In this document: positions 15,487 to 21,610 of the stretch, in pieces | How positions within the stretch are numbered: the stretch's first letter is position 1 | Layout: every line of letters starts with the position of its first letter | Assembly: GCA_039029395.1 (NCBI GenBank) | Contig: JBCCGG010000068.1 | Span: 1-21,610, forward strand | Direction: 5' to 3' | Source: JBCCGG01 sp039029395 | GTDB taxonomy: Bacteria > Pseudomonadota > Alphaproteobacteria > Kiloniellales > JAKSDN01 | Length of the DNA stretch: 21,610 bases | The notes under the pieces: model-generated | The model's input: only the letters and a program-made list of their open reading frames with translations | Databases searched by the model: none | Told to the model about the DNA's origin: nothing | Translations under genes and position numbers: made by a program

Positions 15487-17025
15487 CTACTGGCGCGCGC
15501 TTCCAGTCTGCAGGCTCTCCAGCACCTGGTCGATCGAGAAGCTACCCGGCTTCTGGCGCGGCGGGTAATCCTTGAAGGTGCCGAGGAACTTAGCGACGAA
15601 GGCTTGAGCCGGAATCAGCGCGTAAAGCCGCTCGATGCGCCAGCGGTCGTAGCCCATGCCGATGCGGTCGGCCTGCTCGAAGGGATCCGAGCGCAGGTTG
15701 AAGAGCTTCGGCAGGCGCAAGAAGGTGAAGGGCTCCTCCCACACGTCGAAGCCCTCCGCGCGCTGTTCGGCGAAGACCACTTTCCAGTTGTTGTAACGCA
15801 GATTCAGCAGATCGCCCGTGTCCGAGAAGTAGAAGAACTCGCGACGCGGCCCCTCTTCCGTTTCGCCTTGGAAGTAGGGCAGGAAGTTGTAGCCGTCCAG
15901 ATGAACCTTGAAGGTCTTGTCGCCGACCGACTTGCCGTCTAGCAGCTCCTCTTTGATGTTCGGCTCGCCGACAGCCGCCAGGAAGGTCGGGATCCAATCC
16001 ATGTGGGAGATGATCTCGTTGGAAACCTGACCCGGCTCGATGACGCCCGGCCACTTGAGCGCCAAGGGAACCCGGAAGCCGCCTTCCCAGTTCTCGTTCT
16101 TCTCGCCCCGGAAGGGCGTCGTGCCGCCGTCCGGCCAAGAGAAGGACTCCGCGCCGTTGTCGGTCGAATACATGACGATGGTGTTGTCGGCGATGCCGTG
16201 CTCGTCGAGCTTGTCGAGCAGCCGGCCGACATGGCCGTCGTGCTCGACCATGCCGTCGGGATAGATACCCAACCCAGTGACCCCGACGGACTCTGGCTTC
16301 AGATGGGTGAAGATGTGCATGCGGGTCGAGTTCCACCAAAGGAAGAAAGGCTTCTCTTGGGCGACCGCCCGGTCGATGAAGTCGAGCGCGCCCGCTAGGG
16401 TTTCCTCGTCGACCGTCTCCATGCGCTTTTTGGTGAGCGGGCCCGTATCGACGATGTCGCCGTCGGCGACCGCCTTGATCACGCCGCGCGGGCCGTACTT
16501 CTTCTTGAACTCCGGATCCTTCGGAAAGTCCGGACTCTCCGGCTCCTCCTCGGCGTTGAGGTGATAGAGGTTGCCGAAGAACTCGTCGAAGCCGTGGTTG
16601 GTGGGTAGGTGCTCGTCCAGGTCGCCGACGTGGTTCTTGCCGTATTGCCCGGTCATGTAGCCGTGGGGCTTGAGCAGCTCAGCGATGGTCGGATCCTCCG
16701 GCTGGAGGCCCTGCTCGGCGCCCGGCAGGCCGACCTTCAAAAGGCCGGTGCGAAAGCCGCTTTGGCCGGTGATGAAGGCGGCGCGCCCGGCGGTGCAGGA
16801 CTGCTCGCCATAGGCGTCGGTGAAAAGCATGCCCTGCTTGGCGATGCGGTCGATGTTGGGCGTCTTATAGCCCATCATGCCCTGGTTGTAGGCGCTGACG
16901 TTCCAATAGCCGATGTCGTCGCCCCAAATGACCAAAATGTTGGGCTTTTTGTCCGCCGCGCCGGCCAGGCCGTCCATCAGCAGGCTCGCGGCCAAGGCCG
17001 CAAGGCAACTCATGACTGTTTTCAC
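15487..17025 (-). CDS. Periplasmic arylsulfatase (formylglycine-dependent)
   Basis: The 512-residue enzyme hydrolyses a sulfate ester. A signal peptide (GTG start, MKTVMSCLAALAASLLMDG, cleavage after AGA near residue 23) sends it to the periplasm. The metal pair is VIWGDDIGY (Asp36, Asp37), the formylglycine motif is SCTAGRAAFITGQ (Cys77), and STDNGAE supplies the later Asp/Asn pair. The His of TRMHIFTH and the Lys before NENWEGGFRVP are also in place, so the active site looks complete. GGGGAGG lies six bases before the GTG at 17025, which fixes the start. The natural substrate is not evident. It heads a minus-strand run that continues into the cytochrome gene after 23 bases. No formylglycine-generating enzyme or sulfate transporter is in the window. 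Confidence 0.92.
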   Translation of the reverse strand: MKTVMSCLAALAASLLMDGLAGAADKKPNILVIWGDDIGYWNVSAYNQGMMGYKTPNIDRIAKQGMLFTDAYGEQSCTAGRAAFITGQSGFRTGLLKVGLPGAEQGLQPEDPTIAELLKPHGYMTGQYGKNHVGDLDEHLPTNHGFDEFFGNLYHLNAEEEPESPDFPKDPEFKKKYGPRGVIKAVADGDIVDTGPLTKKRMETVDEETLAGALDFIDRAVAQEKPFFLWWNSTRMHIFTHLKPESVGVTGLGIYPDGMVEHDGHVGRLLDKLDEHGIADNTIVMYSTDNGAESFSWPDGGTTPFRGEKNENWEGGFRVPLALKWPGVIEPGQVSNEIISHMDWIPTFLAAVGEPNIKEELLDGKSVGDKTFKVHLDGYNFLPYFQGETEEGPRREFFYFSDTGDLLNLRYNNWKVVFAEQRAEGFDVWEEPFTFLRLPKLFNLRSDPFEQADRIGMGYDRWRIERLYALIPAQAFVAKFLGTFKDYPPRQKPGSFSIDQVLESLQTGSARQ

Positions 17026-17216
17026 AGGTATCCTCCCCGTTAATCGCTCAAACCAATCATTGGCACGTTATTTCAAAGCAATTGGACACCGCTTTTCCGC
17101 CCCACCGCAAGCGCGAATTTTTGAAGAAAATCTTGCACCTAGGCCCCGCCGGCCCTCGCCAAGGCCGCTTCGGAGGTGTTAAATGCCGGCCCCTCGACAG
17201 ACCCGCACGCACGCCC

Positions 17217-17726
17217 ATGACCGAGAGCCACCTCGACCCCCTAAAGCTCGACTCCCAGGCCTTCCGCCGGGCGCTCGGCTGCTTTGCGACCGGCGTCACG
17301 GTGGTCACCGCGGTCGGGCCACGGCGCGAGATCATCGGGATTACGGCGAACTCCTTTTCCTCGGTCTCGCTAGAGCCGCCCTTGGTGCTGTTCAGCCTCA
17401 ACCGCCGGGCGCTCAGCTTGACCGGCTTCCTGCAGACCCACCATTTCGCGGTCAACATCCTGCGCGCGGGCCAGGAGAAGATCGCCAACCAGTTCGCCCA
17501 ATCCCGGGGCGAGAAGTGGAAGGACGTCGACTTCATCACCTGGGACAGCGGCTGCCCGATCCTGAAGGACGCGCTGGCTTGCTTCGAATGCAAGATCCGC
17601 CACACCTACCGGGGCGGCGACCACATCATCCTGGTCGGCGAGGTCTTGCGCATCCTGGCCGACCCGGAGGGCGAGGCGCTGTTGTTCTTCCGGGGCAAGT
17701 ACCGGGAGATGGCGCCGGGGGATTGA
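17217..17726 (+). CDS. Flavin reductase family protein (HpaC-like)
   Basis: This 169-residue protein resembles the small component of two-component flavin monooxygenases and supplies reduced FMN or FAD using NAD(P)H. Signature segments are FRRALGCFATGVTVVTAVG near the N-terminus and ITANSFSSVSLEPPLVLFSL, with HHFAVNIL and a C-terminal FFRGKYREM. No monooxygenase partner is nearby. The start is ATG 17217 by homology, but it has no good ribosome site. A textbook GGAGG-TGTTAA-ATG precedes an ATG at 17183 that is in a different frame. A start in the correct frame upstream of 17217 would be non-standard. The gene is divergent from the arylsulfatase, with 191 bases between. The family call is firm; the start is less certain. 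Confidence 0.87.
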   Translation: MTESHLDPLKLDSQAFRRALGCFATGVTVVTAVGPRREIIGITANSFSSVSLEPPLVLFSLNRRALSLTGFLQTHHFAVNILRAGQEKIANQFAQSRGEKWKDVDFITWDSGCPILKDALACFECKIRHTYRGGDHIILVGEVLRILADPEGEALLFFRGKYREMAPGD

Positions 17727-17753
17727 TCCGGAGCTAGAAAATTCCCCAACTGA

Positions 17754-17780
17754 TTGACAATTCACAAAGATTATTATACC
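17754..17780 (+). promoter_or_regulatory. Predicted promoter TTGACA - 15 - TATACC
   Basis: A perfect -35 hexamer, TTGACA at 17754-17759, is followed after 15 bases by TATACC at 17775-17780 inside an AT-rich stretch (18 G/C of 60 bases in 17761-17820). The spacing is shorter than the ideal 17, and TATTAT a little upstream is too close to serve. It lies about 80 bases before the lipoprotein gene and probably drives it. The sequence is seen; activity is inferred. Confidence 0.5.
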
Positions 17781-17857
17781 TTTGGTTACTAATTTCTACT
17801 TTTCCTGTTGTTTGATGAGCTTTTGCAAAATTTGTAATCGATGCAATGGGGGCTCAA

Positions 17858-18778
17858 ATGATCGTTCGATTCCTACTGGCCATGTTCGCGGTCATGGTTC
17901 TCTCGGCCTGTACAGGGCTGCAACAGTTTCCCGAGCATTCGAAAGACTATAAGGCCTCCCTGAAGACTCTAGACCCCGATTACGAGACGGCCCTCAACGC
18001 AATCAACGAGGCTCACGGCAATCTCGACGAGCAAAAGCGGATCCGCAACGAAGAAATCGACCGGCGCCTGGCCGTGATCGACGCCAACTTCAGAGAGTTC
18101 GAGGTCGCGCTTGCGAAGGAGAACGTGACGGCCGAGTTCCTGGTCGCGGTCGTCGGCGTCGGGGTCGGCGGCGCCGGCGCCCTGGTTGGCGAGACGGCAA
18201 GTCAGATCCTCTCCGCTGTGTCCGGCGGCTTAGCGGGCGCGCAGGCCGCCTATGGCAAGGCTGCGCTTTACGAGAAGGCGCTTTCCGCCCTGCTGTCTCA
18301 GATGATCGCTGGCCGCAAGACCGTATTGGTACTTATCCTTGAGCGACGGAAGCAAAGCATCGACAACTATCCGCTTTCCGCGGCCATCCACGATCTGGAT
18401 GCCTATTACTTCGCGGGCTCGCTCCCGGGCGCTATCGTCTCGACGGCGGCGGACGCGAAAGTAAAGGACGACGAAGCCACTATTCTGTTGGGAGAAATCA
18501 CCAAGACTGCCGTATCAGAAAAGCGATTCAGAGAACGAAAGGACCTGCGGTCCAGAATCAATGAATTGACTGGCGCGCAAGCGAAAGAGCTAATTTTGAA
18601 GATTCCAGAAAAGTTCCCGGATATCGAGGGATTCGTCGAAGACCAGTACCCGGATAGTACGCGCAACGACGATGAATCTGGGGATGCCGCAAAAGCCGTC
18701 CTCAGGCGTATGGTCTTGAACACTGTGTACTCAGATAGCGACACGGAAACTTGGCAGGCCGCGATCGACGATCTCTAG
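17858..18778 (+). CDS. Lipoprotein of unknown family with charged helical region and Gly-rich hydrophobic stretch
   Basis: I do not recognise this 306-residue product. It begins with a lipoprotein signal, MIVRFLLAMFAVMVLSAC (lipobox LSAC, Cys18). Residues 40-90 are highly charged and probably coiled coil (EAHGNLDEQKRIRNEEIDRR). At about 93-131 comes a hydrophobic, glycine-rich stretch (FLVAVVGVGVGGAGALVG and on) that could cross or insert into a membrane. The rest is polar and helical, ending DTETWQAAIDDL. The gene uses more AT-rich codons than its neighbours; one 60-base row inside it (18481-18540) has 25 G/C. It has its own predicted promoter. I chose ATG 17858, with GGGGG just upstream; ATG 17846 adds four residues. 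It may have arrived by horizontal transfer, possibly with the small ORF that follows. Confidence 0.72.
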   Translation: MIVRFLLAMFAVMVLSACTGLQQFPEHSKDYKASLKTLDPDYETALNAINEAHGNLDEQKRIRNEEIDRRLAVIDANFREFEVALAKENVTAEFLVAVVGVGVGGAGALVGETASQILSAVSGGLAGAQAAYGKAALYEKALSALLSQMIAGRKTVLVLILERRKQSIDNYPLSAAIHDLDAYYFAGSLPGAIVSTAADAKVKDDEATILLGEITKTAVSEKRFRERKDLRSRINELTGAQAKELILKIPEKFPDIEGFVEDQYPDSTRNDDESGDAAKAVLRRMVLNTVYSDSDTETWQAAIDDL

Positions 18779-18871
18779 CGTTGACCAAGATGTTTCGATT
18801 GGAGAACAGAATTTGTTGGCACATGCGTCGTCGTGGCAACAGTTTGATCAACTTCATGGAGGCAAACGAAA

Positions 18872-19036
18872 ATGAATGGCGGAACGACAACAATCAAAAG
18901 ACCTTTGGCTGACGGCATTACAGAAAAGGAGATTGCCAAACTAAAGGCCGAATGCGCTGAGGAAAACGCTGTGAGCTGCGAAGTCGTGACGGAGAACAAC
19001 AAGAGATACCTGGTTTGTGAATGGCCGAAACCGTAA
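18872..19036 (+). CDS. 54-residue hypothetical protein
   Basis: A short frame starting at ATG 18872 encodes 54 residues, MNGGTTTIKRPLADGITEKE to ENNKRYLVCEWPKP, ending in TAA. GGAGG lies nine bases upstream, which is good support for translation. The protein is charged, has three cysteines (28, 36, 49) and no membrane segment. The middle, ITEKEIAKLKAECAEEN, looks like a helix followed by a short beta hairpin around SCEVVTENNKRYLVCEW. I do not recognise the family. It lies 93 bases after the lipoprotein on the same strand, in the lower-GC island, and could be co-transcribed with it. A hairpin begins at its stop codon. Confidence 0.55.
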   Translation: MNGGTTTIKRPLADGITEKEIAKLKAECAEENAVSCEVVTENNKRYLVCEWPKP

Positions 19037-19055
19037 GGGGCCCGTGCGACCCCTT
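19035..19055 (+). terminator. Weak terminator-like hairpin after the 54-residue ORF
   Basis: AAGGGG at 19035-19040 can pair with CCCCTT at 19050-19055 around a nine-base loop, immediately at the TAA of the small ORF. A short T-containing tail (CTGAATTTG) follows, but there is no long U-tract. It is a plausible but weak 3'-end structure. Confidence 0.35.
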
Positions 19056-19195
19056 CTGAATTTGATCGATGGGGGCTTTGTGGCCAATCTCTGAGACTAT
19101 TCTGTCCGACCCCGCCACCCAAGTCTCGTCCATTTACCGCCATGCTTTGGCCTTTTTCGCCGCCCAGGCTTTTGTTTTTCGGAGCGGCCAGAACA

Positions 19196-19381
19196 ATGGA
19201 AAAAGCAAAAAAGCCCGCCGTCGCCCCCAGCCAAGGTCAGGTTCGCCGCTGCCTGAGGTGCCGGGAAGCCTTCGAATCCGAAGGCACCCACCACCGCATC
19301 TGCAACCGCTGCAAGTCCTCGCGCACCTGGCGCGAAGGTCAGCCGGTCTGCGTCGCCCACGGCCTTAAGAGCCTGCACTAG
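19196..19381 (+). CDS. Small CxxC zinc-ribbon protein
   Basis: The 61-residue protein contains two CxxC knuckles, CLRC at residues 19-22 and CNRC at 36-39, separated by 13 residues (REAFESEGTHHRI). Together they form a treble-clef/zinc-ribbon-like site. Small proteins of this shape are common in alphaproteobacteria and their role is unknown; nucleic-acid or protein binding is possible. A fifth cysteine (52) lies in the tail. I chose the ATG at 19196, which gives the usual compact form. An in-frame ATG at 19142 would add a hydrophobic leader (WPFSPPRLLFFG) that is unlike the family. Its ribosome site is weak. It stands between the lower-GC island and the DUF4139 gene. Confidence 0.72.
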   Translation: MEKAKKPAVAPSQGQVRRCLRCREAFESEGTHHRICNRCKSSRTWREGQPVCVAHGLKSLH

Positions 19382-19434
19382 CTTGAGTTTGTGTTAAGCT
19401 GGCACGGCGTGCGAACCAAGAAGGACCTCCCGCC

Positions 19435-21495
19435 ATGACCAACCGCCTTGGACGCGCCCTAGCGCTCGTCTTCCTGCTATCGACCGGCGTCACAAGTCCC
19501 GGCCTTGCCCAAGAGCTGACGCTGGAGCGGGTGCTGTTCTCGACCGGTGGGGTCGGCTATCTGGAGTACGGCGCCCAGGTTGAAGGCAATGCCGAGCTCG
19601 AACTGGTGGTGCCGCTCGATCAGGTCGACGATGTCTTGAAATCGATCGTCGTGTTCGACAGCGCCGGCGGCGTGGGTCAGGTTCGCCTGCCCGGCCGGGA
19701 GCCCTTGGCCCAGGTGTTCCGCGACCTGCCTTTCGGCCCGGGCGCGCTGGAGTCACCAAGCGCCCTGCTCAACCACTTGCAGGGCGCCGAGATCACCACC
19801 CAAGGCAGCCGGGACCTGGCCGGCCGCGTCCTGCGGGTCGCCCCCGAAACCGTGGTATTGCCCGAAGGCCAAGGCACCACGACACAGCACCGGGTCACGC
19901 TTGTGACCGACAGCGGGCTGCAGCAGTTCGTGCTCGAGCAAGCCGAGGCGGTGCAATTCGCCGACCCGGTGCTGCGCGAACAGGTCGCCGGGGCGCTCGA
20001 CGCGCTGGCCGACCACCGGGTTCAGGACAAGCGCCGGCTGACCATCCAGGCCCAAGGCGAAGGCACGCGTCAAATCAAGGTCGGCTACGTGGTCGCCATG
20101 CCGCTCTGGAAGGCCTCCTACCGGGTCAGCCTGGCATCGCCCGGCGAGAGCGACAGCGTCGCGCTCCAGGGCTGGGCGCACATTGACAACTTGAGCGGCC
20201 AGGACTGGGACGAGGTCGCGCTGACCCTGGTCTCGGGCAATCCGGTGACCTTCCGCCAGGCGCTCTACAGCGCCTTCTTCGTGGACCGCCCCGAGGTTCC
20301 GGTCGAGGTCTTGGGCCGCATCCTGCCGCGCCTCGACCAGGGCGCGCTGTCGGCGACAGCGGAGCTACGCGAGCGCGCCGCCGCGGCGCCCCAGGCGCAG
20401 TTCGCCGCCAAGGCGGAAATGGATTTGGAGGAAGCCCCGGCCGTCGCCATGGCGCCGGCCCCGCCGGCAGAGGGCAGCTTCGGCGACTCGGCCCGCCAGG
20501 CGCTGCTGGCGGCAAGCGCCCGGGAGGCGGCGACACAGGTGGTCTTCGCCCTGCCCGGCCGGGTTTCGGTCGGCAACGGCCAGGCGCTTATGGTGCCAAT
20601 CGTCGAGCGCCTTGTGCCGGGCACGCGCCTGGCGCTCTACCAGCCGGGCACCCATGGACGCCACCCCCTGGCCGCGGTCGAGCTGGAGAACGACGGCGCG
20701 AGCGGCCTGCCGCCGGGCAGCCTGACCCTCTACGAGGCCGGACCCGAGGGCGCGGCGAGCTATCTGGGCGATGCGCGCCTGGCCAACCTGCCGGCCGGGG
20801 AGACCCGCTTGGTCAGCTTCGCGCTCGACCAGAAAACCACGATCGACCGGGAAGACAAGCGCCAGCAGCAAATCGCCAAGGGGCGCATCAACCGGGGTGT
20901 CCTAGAGCTGACCTACAGCGAGCGCCTAACCACCCTCTATCGCATCAAGGCACCGGCCACGGAGGGGCGGCGGCTTCTGATCGAGCACCCGCGCCGTCCC
21001 GGCTGGGAGCTGGTCGCGCCGCCCGCCGAAGAGGTCGAGGTGAGCGAGCAGGACTACCGAATCGCGGCGGAGATCGACGCCGGCACCGAGGCCCTGCTCC
21101 AAGTGACACTAGAGCGACCGCGGCTCCAGGCGATTCGCCTCGCAAATCTGAGCGGTGCCCAGCTCGCCGCCTATGCCGAGAACGGCGAGCTCGATCCCAA
21201 GCTGCGCGCGGCGATCGCCGAGATCGGCACCCTGCGTGGGCACATCGAGCAGCTCGACCGGCGGCTCGGCCAGCTCAACCAGGAGCGCGACCGGATCTTT
21301 CAGGAGCAAAAGCGGATTCGGGACAACCTGTCGCGCATCCCCAAGGACAGCGACCTCTATCGGCGCTACATCACCAAGCTCGACGAACAGGAAGACCAGC
21401 TGGAAGAGATCAACCGCGATTTCCAGGAGACCCAGGCCGCGCGGGACAAGGCCGAGGACGAGCTGATCGATCAGGTCGGGCAGTTGACGCTCTAG
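19435..21495 (+). CDS. Secreted DUF4139-domain protein
   Basis: The 686-residue product has a signal peptide (MTNRLGRALALVFLLSTG, cleavage near residue 25). An N-terminal segment around LERVLFSTGGVGYLEYGAQV is followed by the DUF4139 core, recognisable in KVGYVVAMPLWKASYRVSL and in WAHIDNLSGQDWDEVALTLVSGNP. An Ala/Pro-rich insertion (about residues 325-370) splits the core. The last 90 residues form a long coiled coil (LRGHIEQLDRRLGQLNQERD and on). DUF4139 proteins are periplasmic or surface proteins of unknown role. AAGGA lies nine bases before the ATG at 19435. The gene is complete and ends just before the homopolymer tail. It appears to stand alone in its transcription unit. Confidence 0.82.
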   Translation: MTNRLGRALALVFLLSTGVTSPGLAQELTLERVLFSTGGVGYLEYGAQVEGNAELELVVPLDQVDDVLKSIVVFDSAGGVGQVRLPGREPLAQVFRDLPFGPGALESPSALLNHLQGAEITTQGSRDLAGRVLRVAPETVVLPEGQGTTTQHRVTLVTDSGLQQFVLEQAEAVQFADPVLREQVAGALDALADHRVQDKRRLTIQAQGEGTRQIKVGYVVAMPLWKASYRVSLASPGESDSVALQGWAHIDNLSGQDWDEVALTLVSGNPVTFRQALYSAFFVDRPEVPVEVLGRILPRLDQGALSATAELRERAAAAPQAQFAAKAEMDLEEAPAVAMAPAPPAEGSFGDSARQALLAASAREAATQVVFALPGRVSVGNGQALMVPIVERLVPGTRLALYQPGTHGRHPLAAVELENDGASGLPPGSLTLYEAGPEGAASYLGDARLANLPAGETRLVSFALDQKTTIDREDKRQQQIAKGRINRGVLELTYSERLTTLYRIKAPATEGRRLLIEHPRRPGWELVAPPAEEVEVSEQDYRIAAEIDAGTEALLQVTLERPRLQAIRLANLSGAQLAAYAENGELDPKLRAAIAEIGTLRGHIEQLDRRLGQLNQERDRIFQEQKRIRDNLSRIPKDSDLYRRYITKLDEQEDQLEEINRDFQETQAARDKAEDELIDQVGQLTL

Positions 21496-21509
21496 AACCC
21501 GGGCAAACG

Positions 21510-21610
21510 CCCCCCCCCCCCAAACCACAACCCCCCCGGGGGGGGGGGCCCAGGCCCCCCCCCGGGCCCCCCCGTACCACACCCCCCCGGGGGGGGCCCC
21601 CGGGTGGGGC
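21510..21610. other. C/G homopolymer tail, probable assembly or sequencing artefact
   Basis: The last 100 bases are made almost only of C-runs and G-runs (12 C in a row at 21510-21521, then alternating blocks), with a few short interruptions. No codon structure, gene or plausible regulatory element is seen. This most resembles low-quality sequence at a contig end. Confidence 0.8.

Noticed and set aside
13424..15568. 714-codon open frame on the plus strand opposite the octaheme cytochrome
   Set aside because: The minus strand has eight CxxCH motifs and a signal peptide in the correct frame; the plus frame has low-complexity Gly/Arg/Gln composition and no family signature.
17053..17063. CCAAT-C-ATTGG palindrome between the arylsulfatase and flavin reductase
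   Set aside because: Short and AT-containing; likely chance in a 191-base intergenic region, with no second copy at defined spacing.
17718..17747. GGGGA...TCCCC stem after the flavin reductase
   Set aside because: The pairing is 5 bp with a mismatch next to it, a 20-base loop and no U-tract, so it does not support a terminator.
1..21610. CRISPR array, tRNA, rRNA, transposon or phage integration genes
   Set aside because: No regularly spaced direct repeats, cloverleaf-like sequence, rRNA segment, transposase, integrase or paired terminal repeats were seen by eye.

Overview
The window is high-GC DNA, almost certainly from a Gram-negative alphaproteobacterium. The evidence is the hopanoid squalene module (hpnC-hpnD-hpnE), a DUF6489-type small protein, a NodT-type outer-membrane lipoprotein and a small CxxC zinc-ribbon protein. 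A Rhodospirillales-like or marine lineage would fit the two sulfatases and the DmdB-like acyl-CoA ligase, but that placement is inference. No rRNA, tRNA, CRISPR array, transposase or integrase was seen.

Layout. (a) 1-4729: an MFS transporter (minus strand, cut by the window edge) is divergent from hpnC-hpnD-hpnE and an HpnG-like nucleosidase. The squalene steps are complete, but squalene-hopene cyclase (hpnF/shc) and hpnH are not in the window. A CCGTCAA-N18-TTGACGG inverted repeat lies between the divergent starts. (b) 4844-5933: a secreted SH3b protein with a Pro/Ala/Thr linker, then a DUF6489-like protein. (c) 5961-8857, minus strand: an acyl-CoA ligase, a TenA-like protein and a very His/Arg-rich exported protein. 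(d) 9006-10981: the 3' remnant of an HlyD-type adaptor (pseudogene) and an intact NodT-type efflux lipoprotein. (e) 10959-17025, minus strand, read 17025 to 10959: a periplasmic arylsulfatase, an octaheme cytochrome c with HEAT/TPR-like tail, a second divergent sulfatase, a GNAT acetyltransferase and a GDSL-type lipoprotein esterase. (f) 17217-17726: a flavin reductase. (g) 17.73-19.1 kb: an island of clearly lower GC with a consensus-like promoter, an unfamiliar lipoprotein and a 54-residue ORF; then a zinc-ribbon protein. (h) 19435-21495: a secreted DUF4139 protein. The last about 100 bases are C/G homopolymer and look like a bad contig end.

How the genes work together. HpnD, HpnC and HpnE convert two farnesyl diphosphates to squalene through presqualene diphosphate and hydroxysqualene, and the HpnG-like protein would act later, on the adenosylhopane side chain. 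The sulfatase-cytochrome-sulfatase block is the most unusual arrangement. It may couple desulfation to a periplasmic redox step, but nothing in the sequence proves this. The downstream sulfatase lacks several residues expected in the active site. The lower-GC island is the best place to look for something undescribed. All family assignments rest on motif recognition by eye; no database search was run.
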